Positions 12,634-23,568 of a stretch of 64,000 nucleotides of DNA are shown one piece after another. Both the position numbers and the translations under genes were made by a program. The stretch is from the NCBI GenBank assembly GCA_003116995.1, contig BDSL01000135.1, positions 1 through 64,000 of the forward strand, read 5' to 3'. The first letter of the stretch is position 1; every line of letters begins with the position of its first letter. This DNA is from Yamagishiella unicocca. Lineage: Eukaryota > Chlorophyta > Chlorophyceae > Chlamydomonadales > Volvocaceae. Under the pieces are notes generated by a model. That model made no database searches and was not told where the DNA came from. It saw only the letters and a program-made list of their open reading frames with translations.

Positions 12634-13104
12634 TCAAGGACCGGCGCAAGGCCAGAGCTTGGGGAACACACTCGCTGACTTCGTGGTAACTTCCTAGTTC
12701 TGCGGCCAAGGGCTCCAAACGTTCACACAGTGCTTGAGTAAGGGCGGTAGCTGCAGAACAGGGAAGTACTAAACTAAGGGGAACGGACTTACCAAAGGGA
12801 TTGTTTCCACACTCCAGGGAAGGCGTGCTCAGGACATGTATCAGAAGCCCGCCCAGATTATAACATTGTGCGACACCTCCGTGGCACATTAGAAAAAGTA
12901 TTGCTGCAACTGTCAAGGTACGCATGGGGCATTCCAACTTGCTAGGGTTGCCTGTTGTATTCAAAGGTGTTCGGCAGCCGACGCGAACGCTGACCGGCTC
13001 CTATATATGGTCTTACATGCCCTACACAGCTTGGAAGGAGGAATAGAATCGTGGCAATTTTGCAAATTCACCCGTTTCGCGCGCCTTCCAATGTGCAGGT
13101 GTCG
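12634..13104. promoter_or_regulatory. divergent promoter region with TATA-like box
   Basis: This 471-bp interval separates the start codons of the U2AF-like gene (minus) and the RGG-protein gene (plus). CTATATATGG at 13001-13010 lies about 100 bp upstream of the plus-strand ATG and is a plausible TATA box for it. No equally clear box was found for the minus gene. Shared regulation is an inference from position only. Confidence 0.5.
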
Positions 13105-16100
13105 ATGATTCAGAAACCCGCCTTAAAAAACGGCCAGAAGTACGTCCATGACGCCACATCAAAAACAAGTTCGGCGGAGTCCCAGCAGCAGCAGCAGCGC
13201 AAGGTCGAAAGGTGAGGCCATTATAGATCCAGGCTTCTTATGAAGGTTTGCAGGTATCGTAGTAACTGATGTAGTTTCCCATGCTCGCTGTTGTACACTG
13301 CTTGCATGGTTGCGCGGCTGACCTTAAAGGTCCTATGTTGGTCTTGGGACGCGGATCGGCCCCGCAACGCGAATGTGGGAGCTGCCTAAGCACGGCAACC
13401 GCTCCCTGCGCAGTTTTTTCGCCAAGTTTTCCGGAAATCTTTCAATCGTTCAACATTAGTTTTGTTTGCCGTGACTTCGTCGCTTACAGGGCAAGCCATG
13501 TTCAGGACGTAGCCAAGCAGCCGAATGGCCCAGGCCTGAACGGGAACGGCGGCTACCACCATTCCGCCAGCCATGGCGCCAGTAATGGTCATGTGGAGAA
13601 CGGGCGGGGCAATCAGCAGGCGAACGGTGCTAACGGTGTAGCGCCTGTACACGCAGCTCATAACGGCTACCAAGGACGCGCCAACGGCAACGGCCACATC
13701 GGCACCAAGCCTGGTCATGCTGCAAACGGCCATGCAGTACCTGCTCGGCCTCCACCCTACGGTGGTGGCTTCAAGTCCTCCGCAGCGAAACCAGGCGGCA
13801 AGCCATCCAGCTATGGCCACGGAGGAGCCAACGGCGTCAATGACCACCCACAAGTTAATGCCACGACAGTGCAGTCTGCTGCTGGTGGCGGTCGAGGCCG
13901 CGACGCAGGCGCTGTTGCTGGCCCCTATCCCAACGGCGGCCCTGCCGCAGCTGGTAACAGCACCGGTGGAGTCTCATGCCCGGACGGTGTCGCTGGAGGA
14001 CGGGCCAGGGATCCACGCCGCCGTGGCGGCCGCGGTCGCGGAGGCGGCGCAGGTGGAGAGGGTGCCTCAGGAGGCGCGGACGCCAGTGCAGGCGACGGCA
14101 ACACGGAAGGTGGAGCGCCCGGCAGCTTTCCTGAGCGGCAGGAAAGGTTTGGACGCCCGCGCGGCGGCAGGCGCCAGCGCAGTGGCGGATTGGAGGTGGC
14201 AGACGCCGAGGGCTGCGTCATCGGCGAGTCCGCTGGGTCCGCCGGCGCAAACGTCCCCCACGCTGGCAATGCTGCCCCCGAGCAAGGTGATGCCGAACGC
14301 AGTGGACAGCGGAGCGGCAGGGCCAGGGGCCGGCGTGGCCGCGGGGGCCAGGGGGCTGGGGCCCCCGAGCAAGGTGACCAGGGCGACGAAGCTGCAGACC
14401 TGCAGCGGGAGCCGGCACCTCGGCCTCAGCAGACCACAGATGCCGCTGATCAGCTGCAGGAGCGGAAGCCCAGGCAGCAGCGGCAGCGGCCTATCAAGGA
14501 GCCTAGACAGCCCGAGCAGGAGGGCGTTCCTCAGTCTACGACTAGGGAGCAGCTGCAACCCTCAGCTGCCGATGGACAGCAGCACATTGTTGGCGCTAGG
14601 TCGCAGCGACCGCGCAAAGTCAAGGAGCCAAGACCGTCACTGTCTCAACAGCCGCCAAAGCAGAGGCAGCAGGGCCCGGAGGCGAGCGAGCGCGTTGGCG
14701 ATGACGTCGCGCGTGGTGGTGCCCGGGGCCAAGACCGGAGTGGCAAGCGCCGGAACGGTGAAGTTCCCGAAGCTGCCGACCCGGCTGGTGGTGTCCAGGT
14801 GGGTACTGTGCTGGGCAGCTGCAACGGGTGACATTAATCTGTGGCCTGTGGGAGCCTCCTTGCATGTACAGGCACTCTATCGCGTGAAATTAGTGCTTCC
14901 GATTACTGACGTTTGTGTCTCGTCCTCTTGAACCCTGTCAGGTTGCTCCTGCGGCGCCCGGGGGTCAGGCCGATGGCGACATTGCCGGCGGCCGACGCCA
15001 GAAGCCTCCCCGCCCACCTCGCCACCAGCAGTCTCAGTCCGTGGAGCCGTCCCTGCCAGTGCTGCCCCAGCCTGTCGAGCAGCCGCCCGCTCCGCCCGCC
15101 TCACAGCTGCAGTACCAGCCACCGCCGCCTCCGATGCAGCTGGTGCCGGCGGCCCACCTGCCAATGGAACAGCCCGCTGTGCAGCAGCAGCAGTACCAAC
15201 AGCCGGCGTTTCAGGACGGCCAGTCGCTTGTTGACTACCCGCCGCAGATGCTGCAGCATGTTGTGCCCCAGCACCAGTACCCGCCGCCCCAGGACTACCA
15301 CCAGCAGCAGCACTTCCTGCAGCAACACCAGCTGCTGCAACACCAGCAACCGCAGTTCGAGCACAGCTTCCAGCAGTTTCAGCAGCACCAGCACCAGCTC
15401 ATGCAGCAGCACATGGCGCCACCGGTGCATAGCTACCTGGCAGGCCCATTCAACCCCCCTGGTGGCCCGATTGGCGGTCCGGCTCCCATGCCGAACTTCT
15501 ATGCATCTGCCGGGAACGCGTATGGACAGATGCTGCCGGAGCCATCACCAACGGCCTTTGGCGGTGCTCCGATACCCCCCATGTCCCAGGCTGGTGCGGT
15601 GGCAGCGGTCCCGCTTGCCTCGGGGCAGCAGATGCTGCCTCCAGGTGTTGTGCCTCACGAGCTGCAGCACCAGGTGCTCCAGCAGCAGCACGACGCTCAC
15701 CTCAATGTGCAGATGGCACCGTCGTCACCGCAACAGCAGCAGCTGGCAGTGCGGCCCGTTGAGCCCCCGCGTGCGCCGCCCGTTGCAGTCGTGCCGGAGG
15801 TCGCTGTGGTTTCCGCCCTGGTCGAGCCAGACCCTCCGGTAGCTCCTGATCCTGTTCAGGAGGCACCTTCTGCTGAGCCAGTGAAGAACGAGTGGGCAGA
15901 CCGCCTTGCGCAGCAGGCGCTCGCCCGCATGAACGCCGTCAAGTCGAGCCTCCTCACTGGTAAGAGCGAGCTGCAAGGGATGACTGACAACGGCAGGCGT
16001 GGTGACGGAATACCAGCTTACCTTTTGTGTACGTCTCACTCAGCGGGGGGATATCATGTGATGCAAAGGAATAGTGTTTTGCGTGTGAAGCGGCACTATA

Positions 16101-17548
16101 CTGCCCCAGCATCTGTGCGTTGCTAGTATATCTGCAGCAGACGTCGCAGGCAGTTGTGTGCGTGCCTTGCACTAAGCCCTGCGTGCACTTGAGCACAACA
16201 ACCGTACTGCTGAAGTACCGCACACACGCCATCGGTCATCTTCACTAAGTTGTGTCCCACCACACCCCCACGCGACCCCGCCCCCCCCCTCGCCGTGCGC
16301 CGACCATGCGCCCACTATCCTGTCGTTTTCGTGTCAACGGTTTTCACGCCACCCCCTCCCCGAACTGCAGGCTCAAGCGCCCTGTCCGAGGGCCTCAGCA
16401 GCGCCGCCGGTATCGACGAGCGGCCGCGTGGCGGCGCCCAGGTCCCACCCCTCGGCCGGCCGTCGACGTTCTCGAGCAGCTCAGTCCAGGGATCCGGCAC
16501 CTACACGACGTCGCCACGAGGCCCGCCGCCCAGCGGTGGGACCTACGCGACGGAGTCGGAGACTTGGCGCGGATATGGCGACTCGGACGGGGGTGGCCGT
16601 CGGCCCCCAGTCGCTGCGCTTAACGCGGCGGAGGCCTGGCGGAGTGCTGCGCCGAGCGGCGGCTCGGCGGTCGTCGGCGACGCGAGCAACGGCTGGCGGT
16701 CCAGTCTAGCGCCCACCGGTGTCGCTGACGCGGCAGAGGCCTGGCGCATGCGTGGAGCTGCCGCGGAGGAGGCAGAGGTGCAGGCGCCTGCGCCCTACCA
16801 GCCGCAGCGCCGCGAGGAGTCGCCGCCGCCGCCATTGGGTGCGGCTGGCGCCGCAGGCAGGCCGCGCCTGAACCTGCAGCCGCGCACGAAGCCGGTGCCG
16901 GCGCCGTCTGAGCCTGCGGCTGGACCAGCCGCCCCGGCTGCGGCCCAGCCGGCTGCTGCACACGGAGAGGCGCCAGTTGCCAACGGACCCTCCGGTGTGG
17001 GCACCGTCGTTCGCGCTTCCATCTTCGGCGCTGCGCGGCCGCGCGAGGAGGTTCTCCGCGAGCGCGGCCACAACGAGCCTGCTGAGCGCCTCACCACCGC
17101 CTACACGAGCGCCTACACGGCCGGCAGCGCTGCGGGCTCGGGTGCTGGCCGAGTCGGTGGTCGCGCGGGCAGCGTCACGAGTGGCGCCAGCGATGAGGAT
17201 CAGTGGCAGACGGTCGGGAAGGGCGGGCGCAGCAAGCCGCCGCCGGGCTCCGCGGACGTGGGCAACGCGCTGTTGGATGCGACGTCTGATCCCTTCTTCA
17301 CGGGCCGTGCGACCACGGGACACGGTGTGGCCATTGTCGGCCGCAGCATCCCGACTGGGCGCGTGTACGGCGTCAATGGGGGCCACTTCGGAGGCAGCAG
17401 CTATGGCAAGGGCAGCCATGGCAGCCACGGCGGTGATACGTACATGAACGCCTTTGGCGCCAGCAGGGATTACGGCAACTCCTATGGCAACGACGACGAG
17501 CCTATTTTCAAGCGCGGCCTGCCCACCCGTAATGGCGATCCGTTCTAA
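13105..17548 (+). CDS. RGG- and Gln/Pro-rich low-complexity protein, 1203 aa
   Basis: Four phase-consistent exons: 13105-13211, 13490-14798, 14942-15959 and 16371-17548. The start ATG at 13105 follows an in-frame stop and lies about 100 bp below a TATA-like box. The first third is Gly/Asn/Ala-rich, with an RGG-type basic patch (RRRGGRGRGGGAGGEG) and RGRRGRGG. The middle is rich in Gln, His and Pro (for example QQHFLQQHQLLQHQQPQFEH). The last third carries repeated AEAWR motifs, the short ordered segment DEDQWQTVGKGGRS and a Gly/Ser/Tyr-rich tail ending FKRGLPTRNGDPF. No folded domain is recognisable. RGG boxes with prion-like Gln tracts are typical of RNA-binding or RNP-granule proteins, so an RNA-related role is an inference. 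It could equally be a scaffold protein. Confidence 0.8.
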
Positions 17549-17985
17549 TGGTTGCTGTGTTTTCCCGGGCTATGTGCTCTGGCTCTGGAGTTTTGATGTG
17601 CGCAGCTTCTGCTGCTTGAGGGATGCCCATAGTCCGCGTGCACATGCGGCGCTGTGGGATGTTGGCGTTGAATATAGCATTACATCGCGTCGGCGCAGGT
17701 CGTGCGAACGGTAATGACTTATTGCATTCGTCCCATCCTCCCATCTTTTGCCCAGTGTTTCGCAAATGTCCCCGAACGACCGAGGCAAGTTTGACATCCT
17801 TTGCGCATATGGAGAGAATCATGAACGGCGTATTGATCGATGAAGTTTTCCCTGTGAAATAGCGAACATTTTTGCTTTCATGTCAACCAGTTGAGGCGGT
17901 TTTGTGGCAGTTCCGTCTGACAAAGGATTTATCCTGTACTCTACTCAATAATTATACATACGCGTCCTAGGTACCCGTTCGCTTT

Positions 17986-17990
17986 TGTAA
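17986..17990 (+). terminator. candidate TGTAA polyadenylation signal
   Basis: TGTAA in the context TTTTGTAAATG, 438 bp after the stop codon of the RGG-protein gene. TGTAA is the usual volvocine poly(A) signal. Such a pentamer also occurs by chance, so the assignment is tentative. Confidence 0.4.
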
Positions 17991-18091
17991 ATGTGATATG
18001 TCTTAGTCTGTCCTCTGGCAGCTTCTGATGACTTGAGTCGGCTTTCTAAGTACAGAATCTAGAGCTAGACGCATTCGCCGTATAGTAGAAC

Positions 18092-18277
18092 ATGGCTGAA
18101 TTGCCATTTGGCAAGCCCAACCTGGACAGTTTGCTTGACAAGCTCTAGTATGCATTATCGCCCTCACGGGTCATGTCGAGAGCCCGCGGGAGCCACGCCC
18201 TTGATCCGATCGCCAAGCTGCAAGCCGCACGTGGCAAAGCTACCGTCGGTTACAACATTTCCCACGATTGCCAGTAA
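18092..18277 (+). pseudogene. small ORF with one in-frame TAG (61 codons)
   Basis: ATG at 18092 opens MAELPFGKPNLDSLLDKL, then a TAG at 18146-18148. The same frame continues without interruption for 42 more codons (YALSPSRVMSRARGSHALDP and beyond) to a TAA at 18275. The residue pattern on both sides looks protein-like, and TAG is one C-to-T change from CAG. It may be a decayed gene or exon, a start exon with an unseen intron, or chance. The family is not recognised. Confidence 0.35.
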
Positions 18278-18711
18278 CTCAGTACGCAGCAGCCTGTGCC
18301 TTACGTAGCAAACGGGTACTTTGGCACTTTGTCCCGTGGGTCGCTGTTTGACGTAGATCGGCAGGAAAGCAGGTCCCGAACCCAGATGACGCTAGCCTGG
18401 ATTGGAGTATGAGAGCAGATGCAACTTAAGGGATGCCTAACGAGGTGCAGGCGAACAACTGGCAACGAAGCGAGTCGTATGTGCAGGACGGTGGAAACGA
18501 AGGAGATGAAGTACCGGGCTTGAAGATGCGTTCAAACCTCATTTGCGTACCCCTATCACTAACGTTCCTGGCCCGTGCCTACCGAGGATAAATCAACATG
18601 CTCGTCCGACAGGTACATTTAGCTTCGTGATGGCCTTTCCATATACTGACCCAGCAACTCCGACATTATCTACAAAATTAAGAGTTACCCTAGCCATTTG
18701 ACAAAGCAGTC

Positions 18712-21566
18712 ATGTGTCTCGCTTTCTTGGTTTTCGGGTGCAGTCAACCTCAGCCACTTCTAATCCTCGCTTTCAATCGGGATGAGTTTTTCGAGAGGTA
18801 TGTGGCCTACTCGTAGGCTGCCTCCTCACCTGGCAAACCTAGTACCCATGGGCCGGTCTTCAACGCATCGATGCTTCTCCCCGCGCCCACGACACCAGGC
18901 CCACGCAACCCCTCCATATGTGGGAAGATGGGAGCGGATTACTCGCTGGACGCGACCTGGACGGCGGTGGGACTTGGCTAGGAGTGAACGTGCTCAAGAG
19001 CCGCGTCGCGTTCCTGACCAACCTGCGCAGTCGCGACCCGGTCGAGCCCTCCACCCGCGCGCACACGCACACCAGCCGTGGCGAGCTGCCGACGGGCTTC
19101 CTGAACGGCGACGCATCGCCGCAAGATTTCGCGCAGGCGGGTTGCCGTGGGCGAGTCGCTCTTCGCGCGCGTTGCCGTTGCGCTTCGCGAAGCAGCTATT
19201 CAACCGCTTCGGCTGTGACGACGTTCCGTCCTAATGTGGTAGGCGGCAGGAAGGAACGCCAACGCATGCAGGATTGGCGAGACGCCGCAGCCAGGAGAAT
19301 CATGGCCGTTATGCCGCGTTTACATTGCGCCAGCAAAGCTCAGCTTCCGTCGTTCCCTTTCCCTGCACCCGCACGGCGCCCGCCGCAACACAGTCCCTTC
19401 GGGCCGACCAGTACCATGGCTTCAACCTCGTAGTGGGCGACCTGCGAGGTGACCCAGGGGTCGGCGCCTTCGTCTACACCAACAACGCGCTCGACGACGA
19501 GACCGACGCGACGGGCGGAGGCCATCGGGGGAGCGAAGCCCCCGACGGCGACTCGAGTGGCTGCCGGGTCGGCAGTAGCAGCAACAGCAGCCTACCAAAC
19601 TCGCAACCGAACGCTCAACTGCTCGAGCCTGGCCGTGTTTACGGTGCGTTGGGAGTTAATGGGGGCCGGCAGTGGCGGTTGGCGACGGCTGGCGTTCGAA
19701 CAATCGAAGTGGAGGATGTCGAGCATAGCCATTTTGTTGCGGGGGTATCTGCTACGTACATGTCTAAACTAGGTTGCGTCTAAAGACACCGGTTTGCGGG
19801 CAAGCCCCAAACCTTATGGAGCATCCGCTGTACGGATGACATCATCGCGGCCATAAGCGTAACAGGCCATTGCCTGCCTTGAACCCCATAAAACATCCAT
19901 AGACATGTGCGTAACGGGTCCTTGCACGCTACAGTATCCGTCAGCAAAGGAGGCACGGCTGCCCGGGCTGTAGCACGTGGCAACGGTGTTTGGAAAGGCG
20001 GCGGGGGGTGTCCGTTGGTCCCGAACTCCCCCCTAGTGGCCTGTCCATGGCTTTGCATCCCCCGCGGGCCCTGACAGCACCCGCCCGGTGCCATTGTACG
20101 ACCGTACGACGTCCGCTCCCTCCCCAGGGCTCAGCAACGGCGTCCTGATGGAGTGGCCCAAGGTGACGTCCGGCGTGCAGGTCCTGCAGGGGCTGCTGCC
20201 CAGCATCTCACAGGGTGGGTCCAGGGAGGGCTGCTGCCCCAGGATCTCATCCAGGGTGGGTCCAGGGAGGGCTGGCTGATCTGCCTGCCGTACCGGTCTA
20301 GCTCTGCACGATCGATCAAGGGTCTACCCCCGCGGCTGCGGCCGCGCCCCCCTCCGTCGCGGGCAAAGTCAATGGTCGGTCGTCTGCATGTCCGTTTTGC
20401 TGATCTCGCTGCTTTGCCAAGGCCGCCGCACGCGACTCTGGTCAGACGGGCAATCGAACCCCCGGTAAGCAGCTGTGGGCAGCACACAACGTGCGATGCC
20501 GCCCGCCGCCCCAGGCGCCCCGGTGCCCTGGGGCCGCATCTTCGAGGAGCTCCTAGGGGACAGCCGGCGGCTGGTGGCGAGAGCGGACGCGGCGGCAGGG
20601 GTGGCTCGACAAGGAGGGGAGGTGACAGAGGCGGGGGCAGCAGCTGCCGGGGCGGCGGCGGCGGCCGCCGCCGCTTCTGCCAGCTGTGGCGCGAGCGAGG
20701 ACGCCACGTCGGAGGGACTCGCAGCAGGAGTCCCGCGGGGCGAGGTCGGACCCGTGGGGCCGGCATGTTGGCACGCAGACGAGTACGGCAGTGAGGCCCA
20801 GCGGCGGCGTCAAGACGGGGAGGGCGCCGCTGGCGCTGCTGGGGATGGCGGTGCTTCCCCCTCCCCAGGAGTCGTGGCAACGGCGGCGGCAGGGGTGGCG
20901 GAGGGCGCCGCGGGCGTCAGTGGGGGCGATGCCGCGGGTGTGGTTGACGGCGATCGTTTCTGTGAGGAGCTGGAGCACATCACCAGCGGCCGATATGTGG
21001 AGGCGGTGCTGTCGCCGGTACGCCGGGGGGAAGGGGGAGCTGGGGGCTCGGGGAGGGGGAGCGGGAGGGGGAGGGGGAGGGGAGGCCGTGCTCACAATAG
21101 CTCTTGTGGGTGTCCATGCGGGTGTAGATGGCCAGCGCTCGTGCGCATTGGCCCGGAAGGCCTCAGGTTGTCGGGCGACCGCGCACAGCCTCGTCACCAT
21201 CGGGTCACTGCGGCACCTCCTCTTCTGAGCCTTGACCCTTGCCTCTGCCCCGAACCCTAACGACCCCGGTGCCACCGCTCCTGCCGCCTCCGAGTGCGCC
21301 GCTATGACCTCGTGCACCCGTCCCGACGTCCCGACGCGTCCCGTGCCTAATCTCAATCGCCTCAACTGTACGGCTCCCAGTACGGACTGTACGGCACCCG
21401 CAGCCAGACGGTCATCGTCGTATGGCACGACGGCTCCTCGGAGGTCCGGGAGCGGAACCGACACGAAGACGGAGTGTGGCGGGAGGCGGTGGTGCCGTTC
21501 AGGATGGATCTGGATCGCGATCTGGGTGAAGGGGAAAACGGTGATGGGTCTCGGTCTGGGGTGTAG
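18712..21566 (+). CDS. TANGO2: TANGO2-like NRDE-domain protein, 449 aa
   Basis: Six exons: 18712-18797, 18899-19136, 19394-19643, 20128-20214, 20515-21017 and 21381-21566, with all phases consistent. The N-terminus MCLAFLVFG...LLILAFNRDEFFER carries the catalytic-type Met-Cys start and the NRDE signature. It is followed by LLAGRDLDGGGTWLGVNVLK, YHGFNLVVGDLRGDPGVG, GLSNGVLMEWPKV and, near the C-terminus, YGTRSQTVIVVWHDGS. These are the ordered landmarks of the TANGO2/NRDE (DUF833) family, an Ntn-hydrolase-like fold linked in animals to lipid, haem and ER/Golgi homeostasis. Exon 5 contains a long Ala/Gly-rich insertion (from about 20600 to 20960) absent from typical members, which are around 270-280 residues. 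The intron after exon 2 reads CAG|GCGGGT..CAG, so it is probably GC-AG. A cytosolic, mitochondrial or chloroplast location cannot be read from the sequence. Confidence 0.88.
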
Positions 21567-22236
21567 CGAGAAAACCCGTATAGCGACACAGGAGAAAGGA
21601 AGGATGAAAGGTTACTTGGAACTTGGAGAAGGGTAGGATCTGGGGGGGAGGCTGCGGCGGCCAGCCGGCAGGCCGAGGGAATTAGCGGGGAAAGAAGGAG
21701 CATCGCCCCAGGGAGGGTACGGCCGTAGCAGGGGAGCAGCCGCTGCTCATTATGGTGGGTTGCAAGGAAAACCCGTGCACGAAAGAAAAAACCGTTGAGG
21801 ACTCGAGTCATTATGGTGGGTGGATGCCGCGTTTGGACCTAAGCTGAGCCGTCAGGGACGCTGCATGTGTTTGATTGCAGTAGAGCGGTTGCAGGAGGCC
21901 CGGAGCATACTGCATCGCGGCGGTTTTATTGTTTCTGTTACGGGTGTTGTTTCTGCTACGGTTTTTGACGCTAGGGCAGGCCGCCACCCCCAAGTATAGC
22001 TCGTCTCATGCGGTCGAAGCCTGGAGGAATGACGAATCCGGTGTAAACCTTCAGCAGTCGAAGCCTACACGCGCAGGAGGGATGATGAGTCCGGGTAAAC
22101 CCTCCGCGACGCAGGGTGGTGCTGCAGGTTGGTGTAGTGAAACAGGCATGAATCGACGCAGCGCATGCAGAGCACGCTCGTCACGCACACCTATCCTCCA
22201 CAGCACGCCGTCATGCGGCGTCGCGACGCTTATAAG
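21567..22236. other. intergenic region with short imperfect repeats
   Basis: Holds TCATTATGGTGGGT at about 21748 and again at about 21810, and a ~50-60-bp imperfect tandem built on GTCGAAGCCT (about 22012 and 22058). Part is probably the 3' UTR of the TANGO2-like gene. No convincing gene was seen. Confidence 0.5.
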
Positions 22237-22390
22237 TACATGGGCGTCACACACATGGGCGTCACACACATGGGCGTCACATGGACGTCACACACATGGG
22301 CGTCACACACATGGGCGTCACACACATGGGCGTCACATGGGCGTCACACACATGGGCGTCACACACATGGGCGTCACATGGGCGTCTGCA
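22237..22390. repeat. 15-bp minisatellite, locus 1
   Basis: About ten head-to-tail copies of ATGGGCGTCACACAC, some shortened to ATGGGCGTCAC. The same unit forms a second array at 31591-31795. Confidence 0.95.
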
Positions 22391-23271
22391 GGGGTCTCCC
22401 GTGCTGATGTGCAACGGCGCGTACCTTCTAGCATAGCGTGCATGAAGATAGCGAGCCACTAGAGATATCGTGAGCATGGGCGAGGCAGGAGCACGGCGTA
22501 AGGATTCTCGTCGGCAGCATCATCGTACGTGTGCCGTGAACACCTTGTGTGCGGGCATGATCGATGCCGTCATGGTATGGAGGTTGGCATAGAAGGACCG
22601 TATGGCGCAGGACGGCTCAATTCCTGTCTGAGCAGTACCGCGGTGACACTTAACGACCACGGGAGCACAGAAGGTCCCCCGTCGGGGGACCCCTGGGACG
22701 CCAGAAGTGACGAATGTCAGAAACTTCATGTAATACCTGTTCAGGTCTGCATGACGCTGTCCACCATGCATGAGAGCTTGATAGAGTGCTTCTGCGGAGT
22801 CTCAGCCATAACAGCGATAGATTTCGACGAAGCGGCCCCCATCTCTCTAGCGATGACAAAATAAAGCTGCGAAATAGTTTCAATTTCGTCTCAATGTAAC
22901 GTGGGGCAAACGAAGAACGTACAAAAGTCCGTGCGCGGCGCGCTTTGCGAGCCATGTTTGTGACGCGCCCGCTTCTGACCGCATTTCCAGGCGAAGGCAG
23001 AGGAAGGCAAGCAAGGTTTCCCACAATTCTGAGTATTGACCCTATTGATGGTCTCTAGGCACTCGCGGTTGCCCTCTCTAGCCTTCTACGTGGTTGCTAT
23101 GGCCCAGTTCCTGTGCATGACCCTGGGTGCGGCTTTTTGGACTCTCCAGGAACCAGAAAACTGAGTCAGTCGGAGACAGTTTGGTGGTGCTCATCTTCTT
23201 GGTACGGAAGTTGGAGCCGCAGCGAACTCGGTGCCTATGCACCACTGGTGCACCAGGGCATGTGAGATTTC
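22391..23271. other. unassigned stretch left of the Harbinger element
   Basis: Several short ORFs, none with a recognisable domain. The frame running through 23200-23274 stays open and would continue into the DUF4258-like gene if the 23275-27289 element plus one TAA were removed. It may therefore contain upstream exon sequence of that gene, but no start or acceptor could be fixed. Confidence 0.4.
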
Positions 23272-23274
23272 TAA

Positions 23275-23293
23275 GGGCCAGTTCACATGTGGT
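23275..23293 (+). repeat. left TIR of Harbinger element
   Basis: GGGCCAGTTCACATGTGGT, preceded by the TAA target duplication. It pairs perfectly with 27271-27289. Confidence 0.93.
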
Positions 23294-23568
23294 AATATTT
23301 GGCGAATTCGCGGTGCTCGTCCCAGCGAATTGGTGCGAATTGGTGCGAATTGGCCGCGAACCGAATGGGCCCCCCCCCCCCCATTGGCAAAAATTGGCCA
23401 ATTCGGCGTATTCGCCCACTTCGAAAATTGGCATTGATTCGCATAGAAAACGTCGACATTATGCTGCTTCTAGTCATTTCCTCCTGAGGGACACCCTGCT
23501 TTATCACCTAGGCTTTGGCGCGAGCTTTGCCGCGAGCGTACGCGAACGGTGTAGGATGTTGACTTTTC

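Larger units (their letters stand above)
17549..18711. other. intergenic region with candidate poly(A) signal
   Basis: The first ~450 bp after the RGG-protein stop is AT-richer and probably 3' UTR. The algal polyadenylation motif TGTAA occurs at 17986-17990. The remainder holds the interrupted small ORF at 18092-18277 and the presumed promoter of the TANGO2-like gene. No RNA gene was recognised. Confidence 0.5.
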
